This document shows, piece after piece, positions 34,710-42,440 of a DNA stretch of 64,000 nt. A program made the position numbers and the translations under genes. Numbering within the stretch: position 1 is the first letter of the stretch; each line of letters begins with the position of its first letter. The notes under the pieces are model-generated. The model did no database searches. It was not told where the DNA came from and saw nothing but the letters and a program-made list of their open reading frames with translations. The stretch is taken from NCBI GenBank assembly GCA_964371055.1, contig CAYJLF010000027.1, positions 1 to 64,000 of the forward strand, read 5' to 3'. The stretch is from CAYJLF01 sp964371055 (GTDB lineage Bacteria; Eisenbacteria; RBG-16-71-46; CAIMUX01).

Positions 34710-37700
34710 ATGTCGGCTTCCGAGATCTTCGGTTGGCTTCTGGTGCTCATGGTCTTCTCTGCGGTCGCGGTCGGACTCACCCGAGGGCTCCGGCGGTCCC
34801 GGGACGCGCGCGCGAGGCGTTCCGAGGGGGCCGGGGCGGACGCTCCACCACAGGCGGATCGACCCGCGAGCGGGTCGGAGGAAACGCCGGCCGACCCCGG
34901 CGCGGAGTTTCCGCCGAGCCTTCGGTTCCGCGGGGACGCCGGGGATCCGAGGATTCAGCTCTACGTGGCCGCCGGGCAGGTCGGCTCGGCGATCGAGGCG
35001 ATGGCGCGCCTCGAGGACGTGCTCGACCTCCCCGGATTCCAGGAGGTCATCACGCTCCTCCGCGGGCCGGGGTTCACGCCGGAGGACCGGCTCGCCTATG
35101 CGACCGGCGAACACAGTGTGCTCGCCCTCGCCGGGCTCATCGCGCTCGAACAGGATGAATGGGACGACAGCTTCCTCCATCCCCTGATCGAATTCTTCCC
35201 CCAGTCGGGGGAATGGTGGTTCGTGCGCGCACTCCGGATGCTCAGCCGGCCCGGGCCGCCCTCGCGCCCGGTGGTCGGTCTGGTCCTCGCCCGTTGCCAG
35301 GCCAACTGGTTCGGGGCCACGCGTCGGCGCGCCTTCCGCGAATTCGCCCGCGCGCGCCAGGGGGCGGGAGACCCGCTCTCGTTCCTGGCCGAGAGAGCGT
35401 GGATCGAAGAGGGTCGAAGGCAGATGGTGGCCGACTTCTGCGTGCGGACCGACCCGTCTCTCCTGGCGCGCTTCCTGCGGAGCCTCGATCCGCGGCAATC
35501 GGGCGGATACGAGCCGGAGGGCGCTGCCTCGGAAAGCGACGGATCGCCCGCGGAGACTGCGGCGCCGGGTCCTCGATCGGGGGAGGAGGAGGGACTCTGG
35601 GTTGTCCCCCCGAAACTGCCGGACGGTTCCGACAGCGCTCCCCCTTCGGGAGAGGATGATCGGGATCCGGAGGATGCCGAGGCGGAAGTGCCGGCCACCG
35701 GGGTCGATCCCTCCGATCCGTCCGCGGCGAAGCGCTCGGGCCGCGCTGTTCCGAAGCCGCATCCGATCACGGGAGAGGAGATCGGCTTTCTGCGCTCGGT
35801 CGGCCGGGTGAGTGTCGGCCGTCGGGATCGCTCTCCCGGTCCGATCGAGCACCCGGCGCTGCTGCGGGTCGTCGACCGGCTCGAAGCATCGGTGCAAGCC
35901 CGGCCTCCGCGCTGTTCGCTTCTGGTGGGCGAGCGGGGAGTCGGCAAGACCTCGGCGCTGCGCCTGCTGGAGCGGCGGCTGCGCGCGGACGGCTGGCTGA
36001 TCTTCCGCGCCGGTCACTCCGAGCTGCAGGCGGGCACCGGGATCGTCGGCTCCCTCGAAGAGAGGATGCAGCGCATCCTGCGGATCGCCCGCGCGGGCGG
36101 GCGGGTCCTGTGGGAGATCCCCGAACTTCATGTCCTGCTCTGGACCGGGCGGCACAGCCAGAACCCGTCGCTGGGAGCGCTCCACTTCCTCCTGGCGCCG
36201 ATGGAAGCCGGCGAAGTCGTCATCGTGGGAGAGACCGAGACGGGTCCCTACGAAAGGATGCGTCGTGAGCTGCCGGGGATCGCGATGGCGATGGATGTGC
36301 TGGTGCTCGACCCGCTCCCGCCGGCGGAGACGCTGAGCCTGGCGGAAGCGTGGGCGCGGGGCCGGGGCCGGGCGCGGCCGACGGTACCGGTCGAACTGGT
36401 CACCGAAGCGCAGCAGCTTGCCCGGCAGTTTTTGACCGACGCGCAGCCGCCCGGAAACCTCCTCGACCTGCTCGATCTGACCATCTCGCGCGTCCGCAAG
36501 GTCGATCCCGCGCTCGAGGTCATCGACCGGGACGATCTGCTCGCCACGGTCAGCCATCTCACCGGCCTGCCGCCGGTCATCCTGGACGAGCGGGTGTCGC
36601 TCGACCTGACCTCGCTCCGCCGGCACTTCCAGGCGCGGGTCCAGGGACAGCCGGAGGCGGTCGACTGCCTGACGGAGCGGGTGGCGATGGTGAAAGCCGG
36701 CTTGTGCGATCCCCGCCGCCCCGCCGGGGTCTTCCTCTTCGCCGGGCCGACCGGCACCGGAAAGACGGCGATGGCGAAGGCTCTGGCCGAGTGGCTCTTC
36801 GGCTCGCCCGACCGGATGATCCGGCTCGACATGAGCGAACTGACGGGAGCGGATGCCCTGCAGAGGATCCTCGGCGCGCCGGAAGGGATCGAGAGCTCGG
36901 TCCAGAGCAACGCCCTGGTCCATCAGATCCGCCGGCAGCCCTTCTCGGTCGTGCTGCTGGACGAGATCGAGAAGACCTTGCCGGCGGTCTGGGATCTCTT
37001 CCTGCAGCTCTTCGACGACGGCCGCCTCACCGACGGCGCCGGGCGCACGGCCGACTTCCGCCACGCCATCTTCATCATGACGAGCAACCTGGGCGGCTTC
37101 ATCCCCAGCGGCACCAGCCTCGGGTTCAACGCCGAGACCGGCACGTTCCACCCCGCGACGGTGGAGCGTGAGATCGGCCGGGCCTTCCGCAAGGAGTTCC
37201 TGAACCGCATCGACCGCATCGTGATCTTCCGTCCTCTCGCCCGCGAGGTCATGCGCTCGATTCTCTTCGCCCAGCTCGAGGAGGCGATGCACCGCCGCGG
37301 GCTGCGCCATCGCCACTGGGTGATCGAGTGGGACGAGGCGGCGATCGACTTCCTCCTCGAGAAGGGCTTCACTCCCGACCTGGGCGCCCGCCCGCTGAAG
37401 CGCGCGGTGGAACGCTACCTGTTGTCGCCCCTGGCGCTGGCCATCGTCGACGGCAAGGTGCCCGAGCGGAATCCTTTCCTCCTGATCAAGGCCGACACCG
37501 ATCGTCTGGAAGTGCGTTTGCTGGAGGAGCCGGAGTTCGGCCCGCCCGTTGCTCCCCGCGAGATTCCGCGCGGTGATCGGAAGACGGTTCCGCTCGAGGA
37601 GATCGCCTTCGATCCGGAGGGGACCGAGGATGAGGTCGCCACGCTGGTCCGGCGGTACGAGCGGCTGCAGGAGAGCTCCGCCAGCGAGCGCTGGCGCGAG

Positions 37701-38504
37701 GAGCGCGAGGCGGCCCTCGGCCTGATGGGCCAGCGGGGATTCTGGGACGGCCCCGAGCGCTTTGGCATTCTGGGCGGCGTCGAGTACCAGGAACGAGTCC
37801 GCGAGGGGATCGAGCGGCTGGGCGTGGCGCTCGATCGTCTCGAGGGGGAGCGGGAGCACGACCACATCGTCTTCCCGCGCGCCACGGTCGGCCAACTGGC
37901 GCAGCGGACCCTGCTGCTGGAGAAGGCGGTCACCGATGTCGAGGAGGGAAGGGCCCGGCAGGCGTTCCTCCTGATCGAGCCGGTCATGCTCTTCGGACCG
38001 GAACGGGCGATCGCGGACCAGTTCGCGGAGCGGCTGGGCGCGATGTACCTCGGCTGGGCGCGGGCGCGGGGGATGCGTGTCGATCGCCTCGAAGAGCGTG
38101 GCCGGAACGCCACCGGCCCCTACCGGCTGCTCCTCGCGATCTCCGGGTTCGCGGCCTACTCGGTCCTCGAACCGGAGGACGGGCTGCACGTCCTCGAGGT
38201 GCCCGAGGAGAGCGAGGGGGGGCCGGGGCCCGACTTCCGCCGGTACCGGGCGCGGGTCCGGGTCTTGCCGATGCCGGATGGCCCGGCGTCGGCGCAACGG
38301 GAGCCCGAGCGCTCCGCCGGGCTCCGCGCTGACGCGCAGCGGATCATGGGCACAGCGGCGGCGGGCGATCCCGAGGTGGTGCGCCGCTACCGTGAGCTTC
38401 CCTCGCCTCTGGTCCGCGACGCGCGGCGTGGCTGGCGGACGGGGCGAATCGATCGGGTCCTGGCCGGCGAATTCGACCTGGTTCCTCCTCCGCAGCAAAC
38501 CTGA
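34710..38504 (+). CDS. membrane-anchored ClpA-like AAA+ ATPase fused to a release-factor PCRF-like domain
   Basis: A 1264-residue protein. Residues 3-21 form a membrane helix (FGWLLVLMVFSAVAVGL), followed by a helical region and an acidic/proline-rich linker to about 360. AAA-1 has Walker A GERGVGKTS at about 408, but its Walker B reads LWEIPELH, with proline where ClpA/ClpB have aspartate. AAA-2 is canonical: Walker A GPTGTGKTA at 679, Walker B VVLLDEIEK (DE 751-752), sensor region IFIMTSNLGG, arginine segment EFLNRIDRIVIF, and a ClpB-type D2-small domain. A SLGF tripeptide loop lies where ClpA/ClpC carry the ClpP-binding loop. From about 965 the sequence becomes RF2-like: RRYERL, GFWDGPERFGIL (about 1010), MYLGWARARGMRVDRLEERG, GPYRLLLAISGFAAYSVLEP (about 1136) and RVRVLPMP. 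The GGQ peptidyl-hydrolysis domain is absent. An alternative start is GTG 34707. Confidence 0.85.
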   Translation: MSASEIFGWLLVLMVFSAVAVGLTRGLRRSRDARARRSEGAGADAPPQADRPASGSEETPADPGAEFPPSLRFRGDAGDPRIQLYVAAGQVGSAIEAMARLEDVLDLPGFQEVITLLRGPGFTPEDRLAYATGEHSVLALAGLIALEQDEWDDSFLHPLIEFFPQSGEWWFVRALRMLSRPGPPSRPVVGLVLARCQANWFGATRRRAFREFARARQGAGDPLSFLAERAWIEEGRRQMVADFCVRTDPSLLARFLRSLDPRQSGGYEPEGAASESDGSPAETAAPGPRSGEEEGLWVVPPKLPDGSDSAPPSGEDDRDPEDAEAEVPATGVDPSDPSAAKRSGRAVPKPHPITGEEIGFLRSVGRVSVGRRDRSPGPIEHPALLRVVDRLEASVQARPPRCSLLVGERGVGKTSALRLLERRLRADGWLIFRAGHSELQAGTGIVGSLEERMQRILRIARAGGRVLWEIPELHVLLWTGRHSQNPSLGALHFLLAPMEAGEVVIVGETETGPYERMRRELPGIAMAMDVLVLDPLPPAETLSLAEAWARGRGRARPTVPVELVTEAQQLARQFLTDAQPPGNLLDLLDLTISRVRKVDPALEVIDRDDLLATVSHLTGLPPVILDERVSLDLTSLRRHFQARVQGQPEAVDCLTERVAMVKAGLCDPRRPAGVFLFAGPTGTGKTAMAKALAEWLFGSPDRMIRLDMSELTGADALQRILGAPEGIESSVQSNALVHQIRRQPFSVVLLDEIEKTLPAVWDLFLQLFDDGRLTDGAGRTADFRHAIFIMTSNLGGFIPSGTSLGFNAETGTFHPATVEREIGRAFRKEFLNRIDRIVIFRPLAREVMRSILFAQLEEAMHRRGLRHRHWVIEWDEAAIDFLLEKGFTPDLGARPLKRAVERYLLSPLALAIVDGKVPERNPFLLIKADTDRLEVRLLEEPEFGPPVAPREIPRGDRKTVPLEEIAFDPEGTEDEVATLVRRYERLQESSASERWREEREAALGLMGQRGFWDGPERFGILGGVEYQERVREGIERLGVALDRLEGEREHDHIVFPRATVGQLAQRTLLLEKAVTDVEEGRARQAFLLIEPVMLFGPERAIADQFAERLGAMYLGWARARGMRVDRLEERGRNATGPYRLLLAISGFAAYSVLEPEDGLHVLEVPEESEGGPGPDFRRYRARVRVLPMPDGPASAQREPERSAGLRADAQRIMGTAAAGDPEVVRRYRELPSPLVRDARRGWRTGRIDRVLAGEFDLVPPPQQT

Positions 38505-38629
38505 GACTGGCTTTCTTATGGACAACCCTGCGGTCGAGGCCGAAACTCCGAGGTTGCGGCGGGAGCTGGACGATCGCGGCGGGCAGGGGCCCGCGGCACC
38601 GCCTGGGTGGAATCAGAGGGAGTGCTTTC

Positions 38630-38800
38630 ATGGCCTACATCATCACGGACGCCTGCAACAAGTGCGGTACCTGCAAGGACACCTGTCCTTCCGAGGCGAT
38701 CCACGAGGGCGACCCGATCTACACGATCAACCAGGATGAGTGTATCGAGTGCGGGGCCTGCGTCTCCGAGTGCCCGAACGAGGCGATCAAGGAGCAGTAG
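38630..38800 (+). CDS. 2[4Fe-4S] ferredoxin
   Basis: A 56-residue bacterial-type ferredoxin. Two cluster motifs are complete: CNKCGTCKDTCP near the N-terminus and CIECGACVSECP near the C-terminus, each followed by a proline, the clostridial-type arrangement. AGAGGGAG precedes the ATG. It is a low-potential electron carrier that could serve the Rnf complex or the complex I encoded in this window; the association is inference. It lies 125 nt after the ClpA-like gene. Confidence 0.92.
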   Translation: MAYIITDACNKCGTCKDTCPSEAIHEGDPIYTINQDECIECGACVSECPNEAIKEQ

Positions 38801-38910
38801 TCGCTCGGTCCATCGCATCGAGCGAGATCGTGGGGCGGCCATCCGTCGTGAGGACGGGGGGCCGTTTCCATTCCCGCACCATGCGCCCGGAGAGGATAAG
38901 CTAGCCGATC

Positions 38911-40293
38911 ATGAGGGCCGTCAGGGGATCTCCGGGGGCGCTGCCGGGCCACGGCCCGGGGGCTCCGGTGCTGCGCGATGTGCTCCGCGCGTGGTGGCCC
39001 CTGGCCGGAAGCTGGCTTCTGATGGCGATGGAACTCCCGGCCGTCGGCGCCGTCATGGCCCGCCTGCCCGACCCGAAGATCAGCCTCGCGGCTTACGGCG
39101 GCATCGTCTTCCCCCTCTCGATGATCATCGAAGCGCCGATCATCATGCTCCTTTCCGCGTCCACCGCCCTTTCCCGCGACCACGCCTCGTACCTCCTTCT
39201 GCGCCGGTTCATGCTCCGCGCGGGGCTCATCCTGACGGCGCTCCACGCGGCGATCGCCTTTACGCCGCTCTACGACCTCGTGGTGGGCGGTCTGATCGGT
39301 CCGCCGGAGCCGATCCTCGGTCCCGCCCGAATCGGTCTCATGATCATGACTCTCTGGACCTGGTCGATCGCCTACCGGCGGTTCCACCAGGGCGTGTTGA
39401 TCCGCTTCGGTCGTTCCCACCTCGTCGGGATCGGCACCCTGGTGCGGCTGGGCACCAACATCGCCGTGCTGGCCGCCGGTTTTCTGCACGGTAAGATCCA
39501 GGGCATCGTGGTCGGAGCGTCGGCGGTGGCGCTGGGGGTGCTGGCCGAGGCGATCTTCATCGGGATCGTCGCGCGGCCGACCCTGCGGAACGATCTGCGC
39601 GCCGCTCCGGTGGTCGACCCCCCGCTTGCCTGGCGCGGGTTCTTTTCGTTCTACATCCCCCTGGCGCTGACGTCGCTCCTCCTGCTCCTGGCCGGGCCGA
39701 TGATCAGCGCGGCGGTGAGCCGGATGCCGCGGGCGCTCGATTCTCTGGCCGTCTGGCCGGTGTTGAATGGCATGACGTTTCTGCTTCGATCGCTCGGGCT
39801 CGCGTTCAACGAAGTGGTCGTGGCGATGCTGGATCGGCCGGGGGCCGCGCCGCTCTTGCGCCGCTTTGCCCTGACGCTGGCCCTGGCGACGAGCACGGTG
39901 CTGTTGGTGGTCGCGCTCACACCGCTGGCCCGGATCTACCTCCACGACCTCAGCGGTCTGTCCGAGGATCTGACGTCGCTGGGAGCGGGGGCGGTGATCC
40001 TCGTCTTTCTGATGCCGGGTCTGGGAGTGCTGCAGAGCTGGTACACGGGAACCATCGTCCACAGCCGCCACACGCGCGGCGTGACCGAGTCGGTCGTGGT
40101 GGGGCTGGTGACGAACAGCGGGCTGCTGCTGGCCGGGCTCCTCTGGGGGCAGGTGGCGGGGCTCTATGTCGGCCTTTCGGCCATGGTCGCCGGGAACGCC
40201 GCTCAGACGGCCTGGCTGTGGCGGCGGAGCCGCGAGCTGCGGCGCGGGCCGGCGGCTCCCGCGATGCCTGGTCCCTCAACTCAGCGGCGCTGA
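38911..40293 (+). CDS. MATE/ANKH-like membrane transporter
   Basis: A 460-residue polytopic membrane protein with about twelve helices, of the MATE/MVF superfamily; the segments MELPAVGAVMARLPDPKISL, APIIMLLSASTALSRDHASY, RRFHQGVLIRFGRSH and SAAVSRMPRALDSLAVWPVL resemble bacterial homologues of the progressive-ankylosis protein ANKH. Substrate unknown. It is not linked to a polysaccharide locus, and its last codons overlap the convergent next gene by 18 nt. Confidence 0.7.
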   Translation: MRAVRGSPGALPGHGPGAPVLRDVLRAWWPLAGSWLLMAMELPAVGAVMARLPDPKISLAAYGGIVFPLSMIIEAPIIMLLSASTALSRDHASYLLLRRFMLRAGLILTALHAAIAFTPLYDLVVGGLIGPPEPILGPARIGLMIMTLWTWSIAYRRFHQGVLIRFGRSHLVGIGTLVRLGTNIAVLAAGFLHGKIQGIVVGASAVALGVLAEAIFIGIVARPTLRNDLRAAPVVDPPLAWRGFFSFYIPLALTSLLLLLAGPMISAAVSRMPRALDSLAVWPVLNGMTFLLRSLGLAFNEVVVAMLDRPGAAPLLRRFALTLALATSTVLLVVALTPLARIYLHDLSGLSEDLTSLGAGAVILVFLMPGLGVLQSWYTGTIVHSRHTRGVTESVVVGLVTNSGLLLAGLLWGQVAGLYVGLSAMVAGNAAQTAWLWRRSRELRRGPAAPAMPGPSTQRR

Positions 40294-40614
40294 GACGTCG
40301 CTCCGGTCGGTCGACGCCGTCCGCGCCGTTTCCTCATGGGGCGGAACGACCACGACCGAGTTCTCGCTCCCCCAGCAGTTGGGGACGTACTTGTGCGCCC
40401 GGCTGTCGTTGAACCAGACCGAACCGCACTTGTACTTGAACTCGTATTCCCCGGGAGGCAACCGGATCATGACAGCGTGAACGCCGTCTTCCTGCTGCTC
40501 CAACGGATTCGCGCACTCGTCCCAGCCGTTGAAGTCGCCCACCAGAAAGACGGGCAGGTCCACGGCCTGCTCGAAGAGGAAGCGGACCCAGCCGGCCCCC
40601 AGAGTCTCGATCAT
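40276..40614 (-). CDS. glycogen-binding (CBM48/AMPK-beta-like) domain protein
   Basis: A 112-residue single-domain protein. VRFLFEQAVDLPVFLVGDFN continues into GWDECANPLEQQEDGVHAVM, RLPPGEYEFKYKCGSVWFND, then HKYVPNCWGSENSVVVV. This is the beta-sandwich of AMPK-beta/isoamylase N-terminal domains, with the tryptophan and lysine expected at the glucan-binding face. It has no enzyme attached, so it is probably a carbohydrate sensor or adaptor. The ATG at 40614 is preceded by AAGGGGC. It converges with, and overlaps, the MATE-like gene. Confidence 0.85.
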   Translation of the reverse strand: MIETLGAGWVRFLFEQAVDLPVFLVGDFNGWDECANPLEQQEDGVHAVMIRLPPGEYEFKYKCGSVWFNDSRAHKYVPNCWGSENSVVVVPPHEETARTASTDRSDVSAPLS

Positions 40615-40939
40615 GGGATGCCCCTTGTTCCCGCCTGGCGCTCGTCTCGCGCGGCGCATCGATGCTGATCCGCTCACCGCCCTCCGTGGCGGTATCGCGT
40701 TCGGGCGGAATCCGTGGCGGAATCCTGCATCGAGTCCGCTGCGACCTCCATCCCTTGGGTCGCGCATCCACACAGATCCCGCGGGCGCCGAGCCCTGACG
40801 CCCGCGCGACGGAGATCGCCGAGGGGAGTATGGACACCCTCTTCACCAAAGGCAAGCCCATCCATGGTACAAATCGGAGGGTGTTGGGCTTTCGGCGATG
40901 CGACGCCTGGGCGCACGTCGCGCCGGAGAGGAGGCCGTG
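40615..40939. other. divergent intergenic region
   Basis: About 325 bases between the minus-strand glycogen-binding gene and the plus-strand DUF1232 gene. I see no convincing -35/-10 pair, although GTACAAAT at about 40868 could be a -10. Confidence 0.4.
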
Positions 40940-41335
40940 GTGCCAGACCGCTCAGACGACCGATGGACGGCCAGGGACGCGGCACTCTTCCTCCCGCGGC
41001 TCGTGGTCTTGCTGGGGCGCCTGATCGGCGACCCGCGGATCTCCAAGGGGGAGAAGGCGATCCTGGTTGCGGCGGCCGCGTACGTCGCCAGCCCGATCGA
41101 CCTGGTGCCCGACTTCGTGCCGGTGCTGGGGCAGATCGACGACGTCTACCTGGTCGCGCTCGCGCTCCTGCGCTTCATGAACCGGGCCGGGGAGGACGCG
41201 CTGCGCCGCCACTGGAGCGGGCCCGAAGACATCGTGGCGGTGCTGGCGGGGGTGACCCGAGTGGCCGTCACGATCCTGCCGTCACGCATCCGGCACCTGG
41301 TGGAGAGCCGGGTCGAGCGCAAGGACGAGTCCTGA
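40940..41335 (+). CDS. DUF1232 (YkvA-type) membrane protein
   Basis: A 131-residue protein with the DUF1232 signature: DPRISKGEKAILVAAAAYVA followed by SPIDLVPDFVPVLGQIDDVY, the diagnostic 'SPIDLIPDFIPVLGxxDD' phrase, and LVALALLRFMNR. Function unknown in general. The GTG at 40940 is 5 nt after GAGAGGAGG; the GTG at 40937 is too close to that site. Confidence 0.85.
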   Translation: MPDRSDDRWTARDAALFLPRLVVLLGRLIGDPRISKGEKAILVAAAAYVASPIDLVPDFVPVLGQIDDVYLVALALLRFMNRAGEDALRRHWSGPEDIVAVLAGVTRVAVTILPSRIRHLVESRVERKDES

Positions 41336-41381
41336 GGAGAGCTAGAGGAGAGAGGGCTCACGGCCCTCAGCGACCGACTCC

Positions 41382-41600
41382 TCACCCGAAACCGCTGCTT
41401 CCACACCCCCCGACCGGTTTGGGCGCGCCACAAGGCGCGCTTGCGGTCGCGGCGGCCGGGGCCGCGAAGGCCGAGAGCTTGCGCTCGATCGACTCCGAGG
41501 CGCAGTGGGGACAGGGTAGCGGGACATCGCGGTCTTTCATCGGGCGCATCAGCTCGAACTCGTGCGCGCAGGTGTGGCATCGGTACTCGTAGAAGGGCAT
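41382..41600 (-). CDS. FmdB-type zinc-ribbon protein
   Basis: A 72-residue member of the FmdB/CxxC_CXXC_SSSS family: MPFYEYRCHTCAHEFELMRP with the first CxxC, then CPHCASESIERKLSAF with the second. The tail ends in glycine/serine with two further cysteines (GGCGSSGFG). Such proteins are thought to be regulators or ribosome-associated zinc ribbons; the role is unproven. It starts 2 nt after the arsR-like gene and is presumably cotranscribed with it. Confidence 0.88.
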   Translation of the reverse strand: MPFYEYRCHTCAHEFELMRPMKDRDVPLPCPHCASESIERKLSAFAAPAAATASAPCGAPKPVGGCGSSGFG

Positions 41601-41601
41601 C

Positions 41602-41985
41602 TCATCTTCCTCCGGACCCGCGACGCGCCACGCGCGTGGGGGCCTGTTCCATGGCCGCGAGGCGGCTCCACGCCCAGTCCTCGGGCGCGTGAGTCGCTCC
41701 GGCCCCGCAAAGTGCGCAGACGATCCGTCGCACCCGCTCGTCCTGCACCTGGAAAAGGATGGCGGCTCCCTGCCGGTCTTCGGACAGGATGCCGGACCTC
41801 CGGAGCACGCTCAGGTGCATCGCCACCGTCGAGAGCGGCGCGCCGATCTCTCCGGCGATGCGCGAGAGACTGGCGGACTCACGGCAGAGGCCGCAGACCA
41901 GGCGCAGGCGGAGCGGGTGGCTCAGCGCTTTGAAGAGCGTGGCGGCGGCGTCGAAGTCGGCTCCCGGCTCAATCGGTGCGGCCAT
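41602..41985 (-). CDS. ArsR/SmtB-family transcriptional regulator
   Basis: A 127-residue winged-helix repressor. DAAATLFKALSHPLRLRLVC, LSRIAGEIGAPLSTVAMHLS (recognition helix) and VLRRSGILSEDRQGAAILFQ (wing) match ArsR/SmtB. The classical ELCVCD site is absent, but CGLC follows the first helix and CALCGAGATH lies in the C-terminal helix, so a different thiol metal or redox site is possible. It sits between a tiny membrane ORF and fmdB on the same strand, so it may control that operon. The preceding ORF, if its UGA is read through, would run 17 nt into this gene. Confidence 0.88.
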   Translation of the reverse strand: MAAPIEPGADFDAAATLFKALSHPLRLRLVCGLCRESASLSRIAGEIGAPLSTVAMHLSVLRRSGILSEDRQGAAILFQVQDERVRRIVCALCGAGATHAPEDWAWSRLAAMEQAPTRVARRGSGGR

Positions 41986-42186
41986 GGGGCGACCCCTCGT
42001 CCGGATCGAGCGTCCGACGGGAACCTTCCGTCTCGACGCTGTCCGGCAGTGTCGGTTCGATTCCCGTGCGCGTCCCGGCCGGGGCGGGCGCGCCGGGTTC
42101 CGGGTCGGAGACGGATGGGGCGGATGCCCGGGCGACGGCGTTCGGGTTGCCCGGACGGCTTCCCTTCGCATCGATCGAGCACGAGT

Positions 42187-42205
42187 CTCCTCCAGACCGG
42201 AGGAG
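42187..42205 (-). promoter_or_regulatory. SECIS-like hairpin after an in-frame UGA
   Basis: On the minus strand the UGA at 42217-42215 is followed by 9 nt and then by a perfect 7-bp stem (CUCCUCC with GGAGGAG) capped by the loop GGUCU. Bacterial SECIS elements have a stem-loop with a G among the first two loop bases, about 16-37 nt after UGA; here the loop starts 16 nt after. GGUCU also matches the loop of the E. coli formate dehydrogenase element. There is no U run, so it does not look like a terminator. Confidence 0.5.
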
Positions 42206-42214
42206 CGAAGACCC

Positions 42215-42310
42215 TCAGGTCGGCACTCCGAGACGGGGGAGGACAACCCACGTCAGGAGGAAGTAACCCCCGACGAGGAGCAGAACCTTGAGCAGACCGG
42301 TTCCATCCAT
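42215..42310 (-). CDS. 31-residue single-helix membrane peptide, possible selenoprotein N-terminus
   Basis: The ATG at 42310 follows an AGGGA site and opens a short frame, MDGTGLLKVLLLVGGYFLLT followed by WVVLPRLGVPT, then UGA. Nearly the whole peptide is one membrane helix ending in a PRLGVPT turn. The frame continues after UGA for 81 more codons (G-S-S-L-L start, one cysteine in DSCSI) to a stop at 41971-41969, and a SECIS-like hairpin follows the UGA. So it is either a 31-residue peptide or a selenoprotein of up to 113 residues (41969-42310) with selenocysteine in P-T-U-G. It heads a likely operon with arsR and fmdB. The readthrough region has no recognised domain. No selenocysteine machinery is in this window. 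Confidence 0.5.
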   Translation of the reverse strand: MDGTGLLKVLLLVGGYFLLTWVVLPRLGVPT

Positions 42311-42440
42311 GATGTTTCCCTTCTTTCTCCCTTGCTTCTTCCATCCGGAGTTTCGTCTTTTCTGGGAAACATGTAAACCTAATTCGTACCCCCGGTTCCC
42401 CGAGGGCGGACCCGGTCTCAGCCCAGCGCCCCCGCGACTG

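Noticed and set aside
34110..38525. A 1471-codon open frame on the minus strand
   Set aside because: It is the antisense of the ClpA-like gene; strong G/C third-position bias keeps the complement open. The plus frame has clear AAA+ motifs, the minus frame none.
42187..42205. Hairpin as a rho-independent terminator
   Set aside because: No U run follows, and arsR on the same strand starts about 200 nt downstream, so a terminator here makes little sense.
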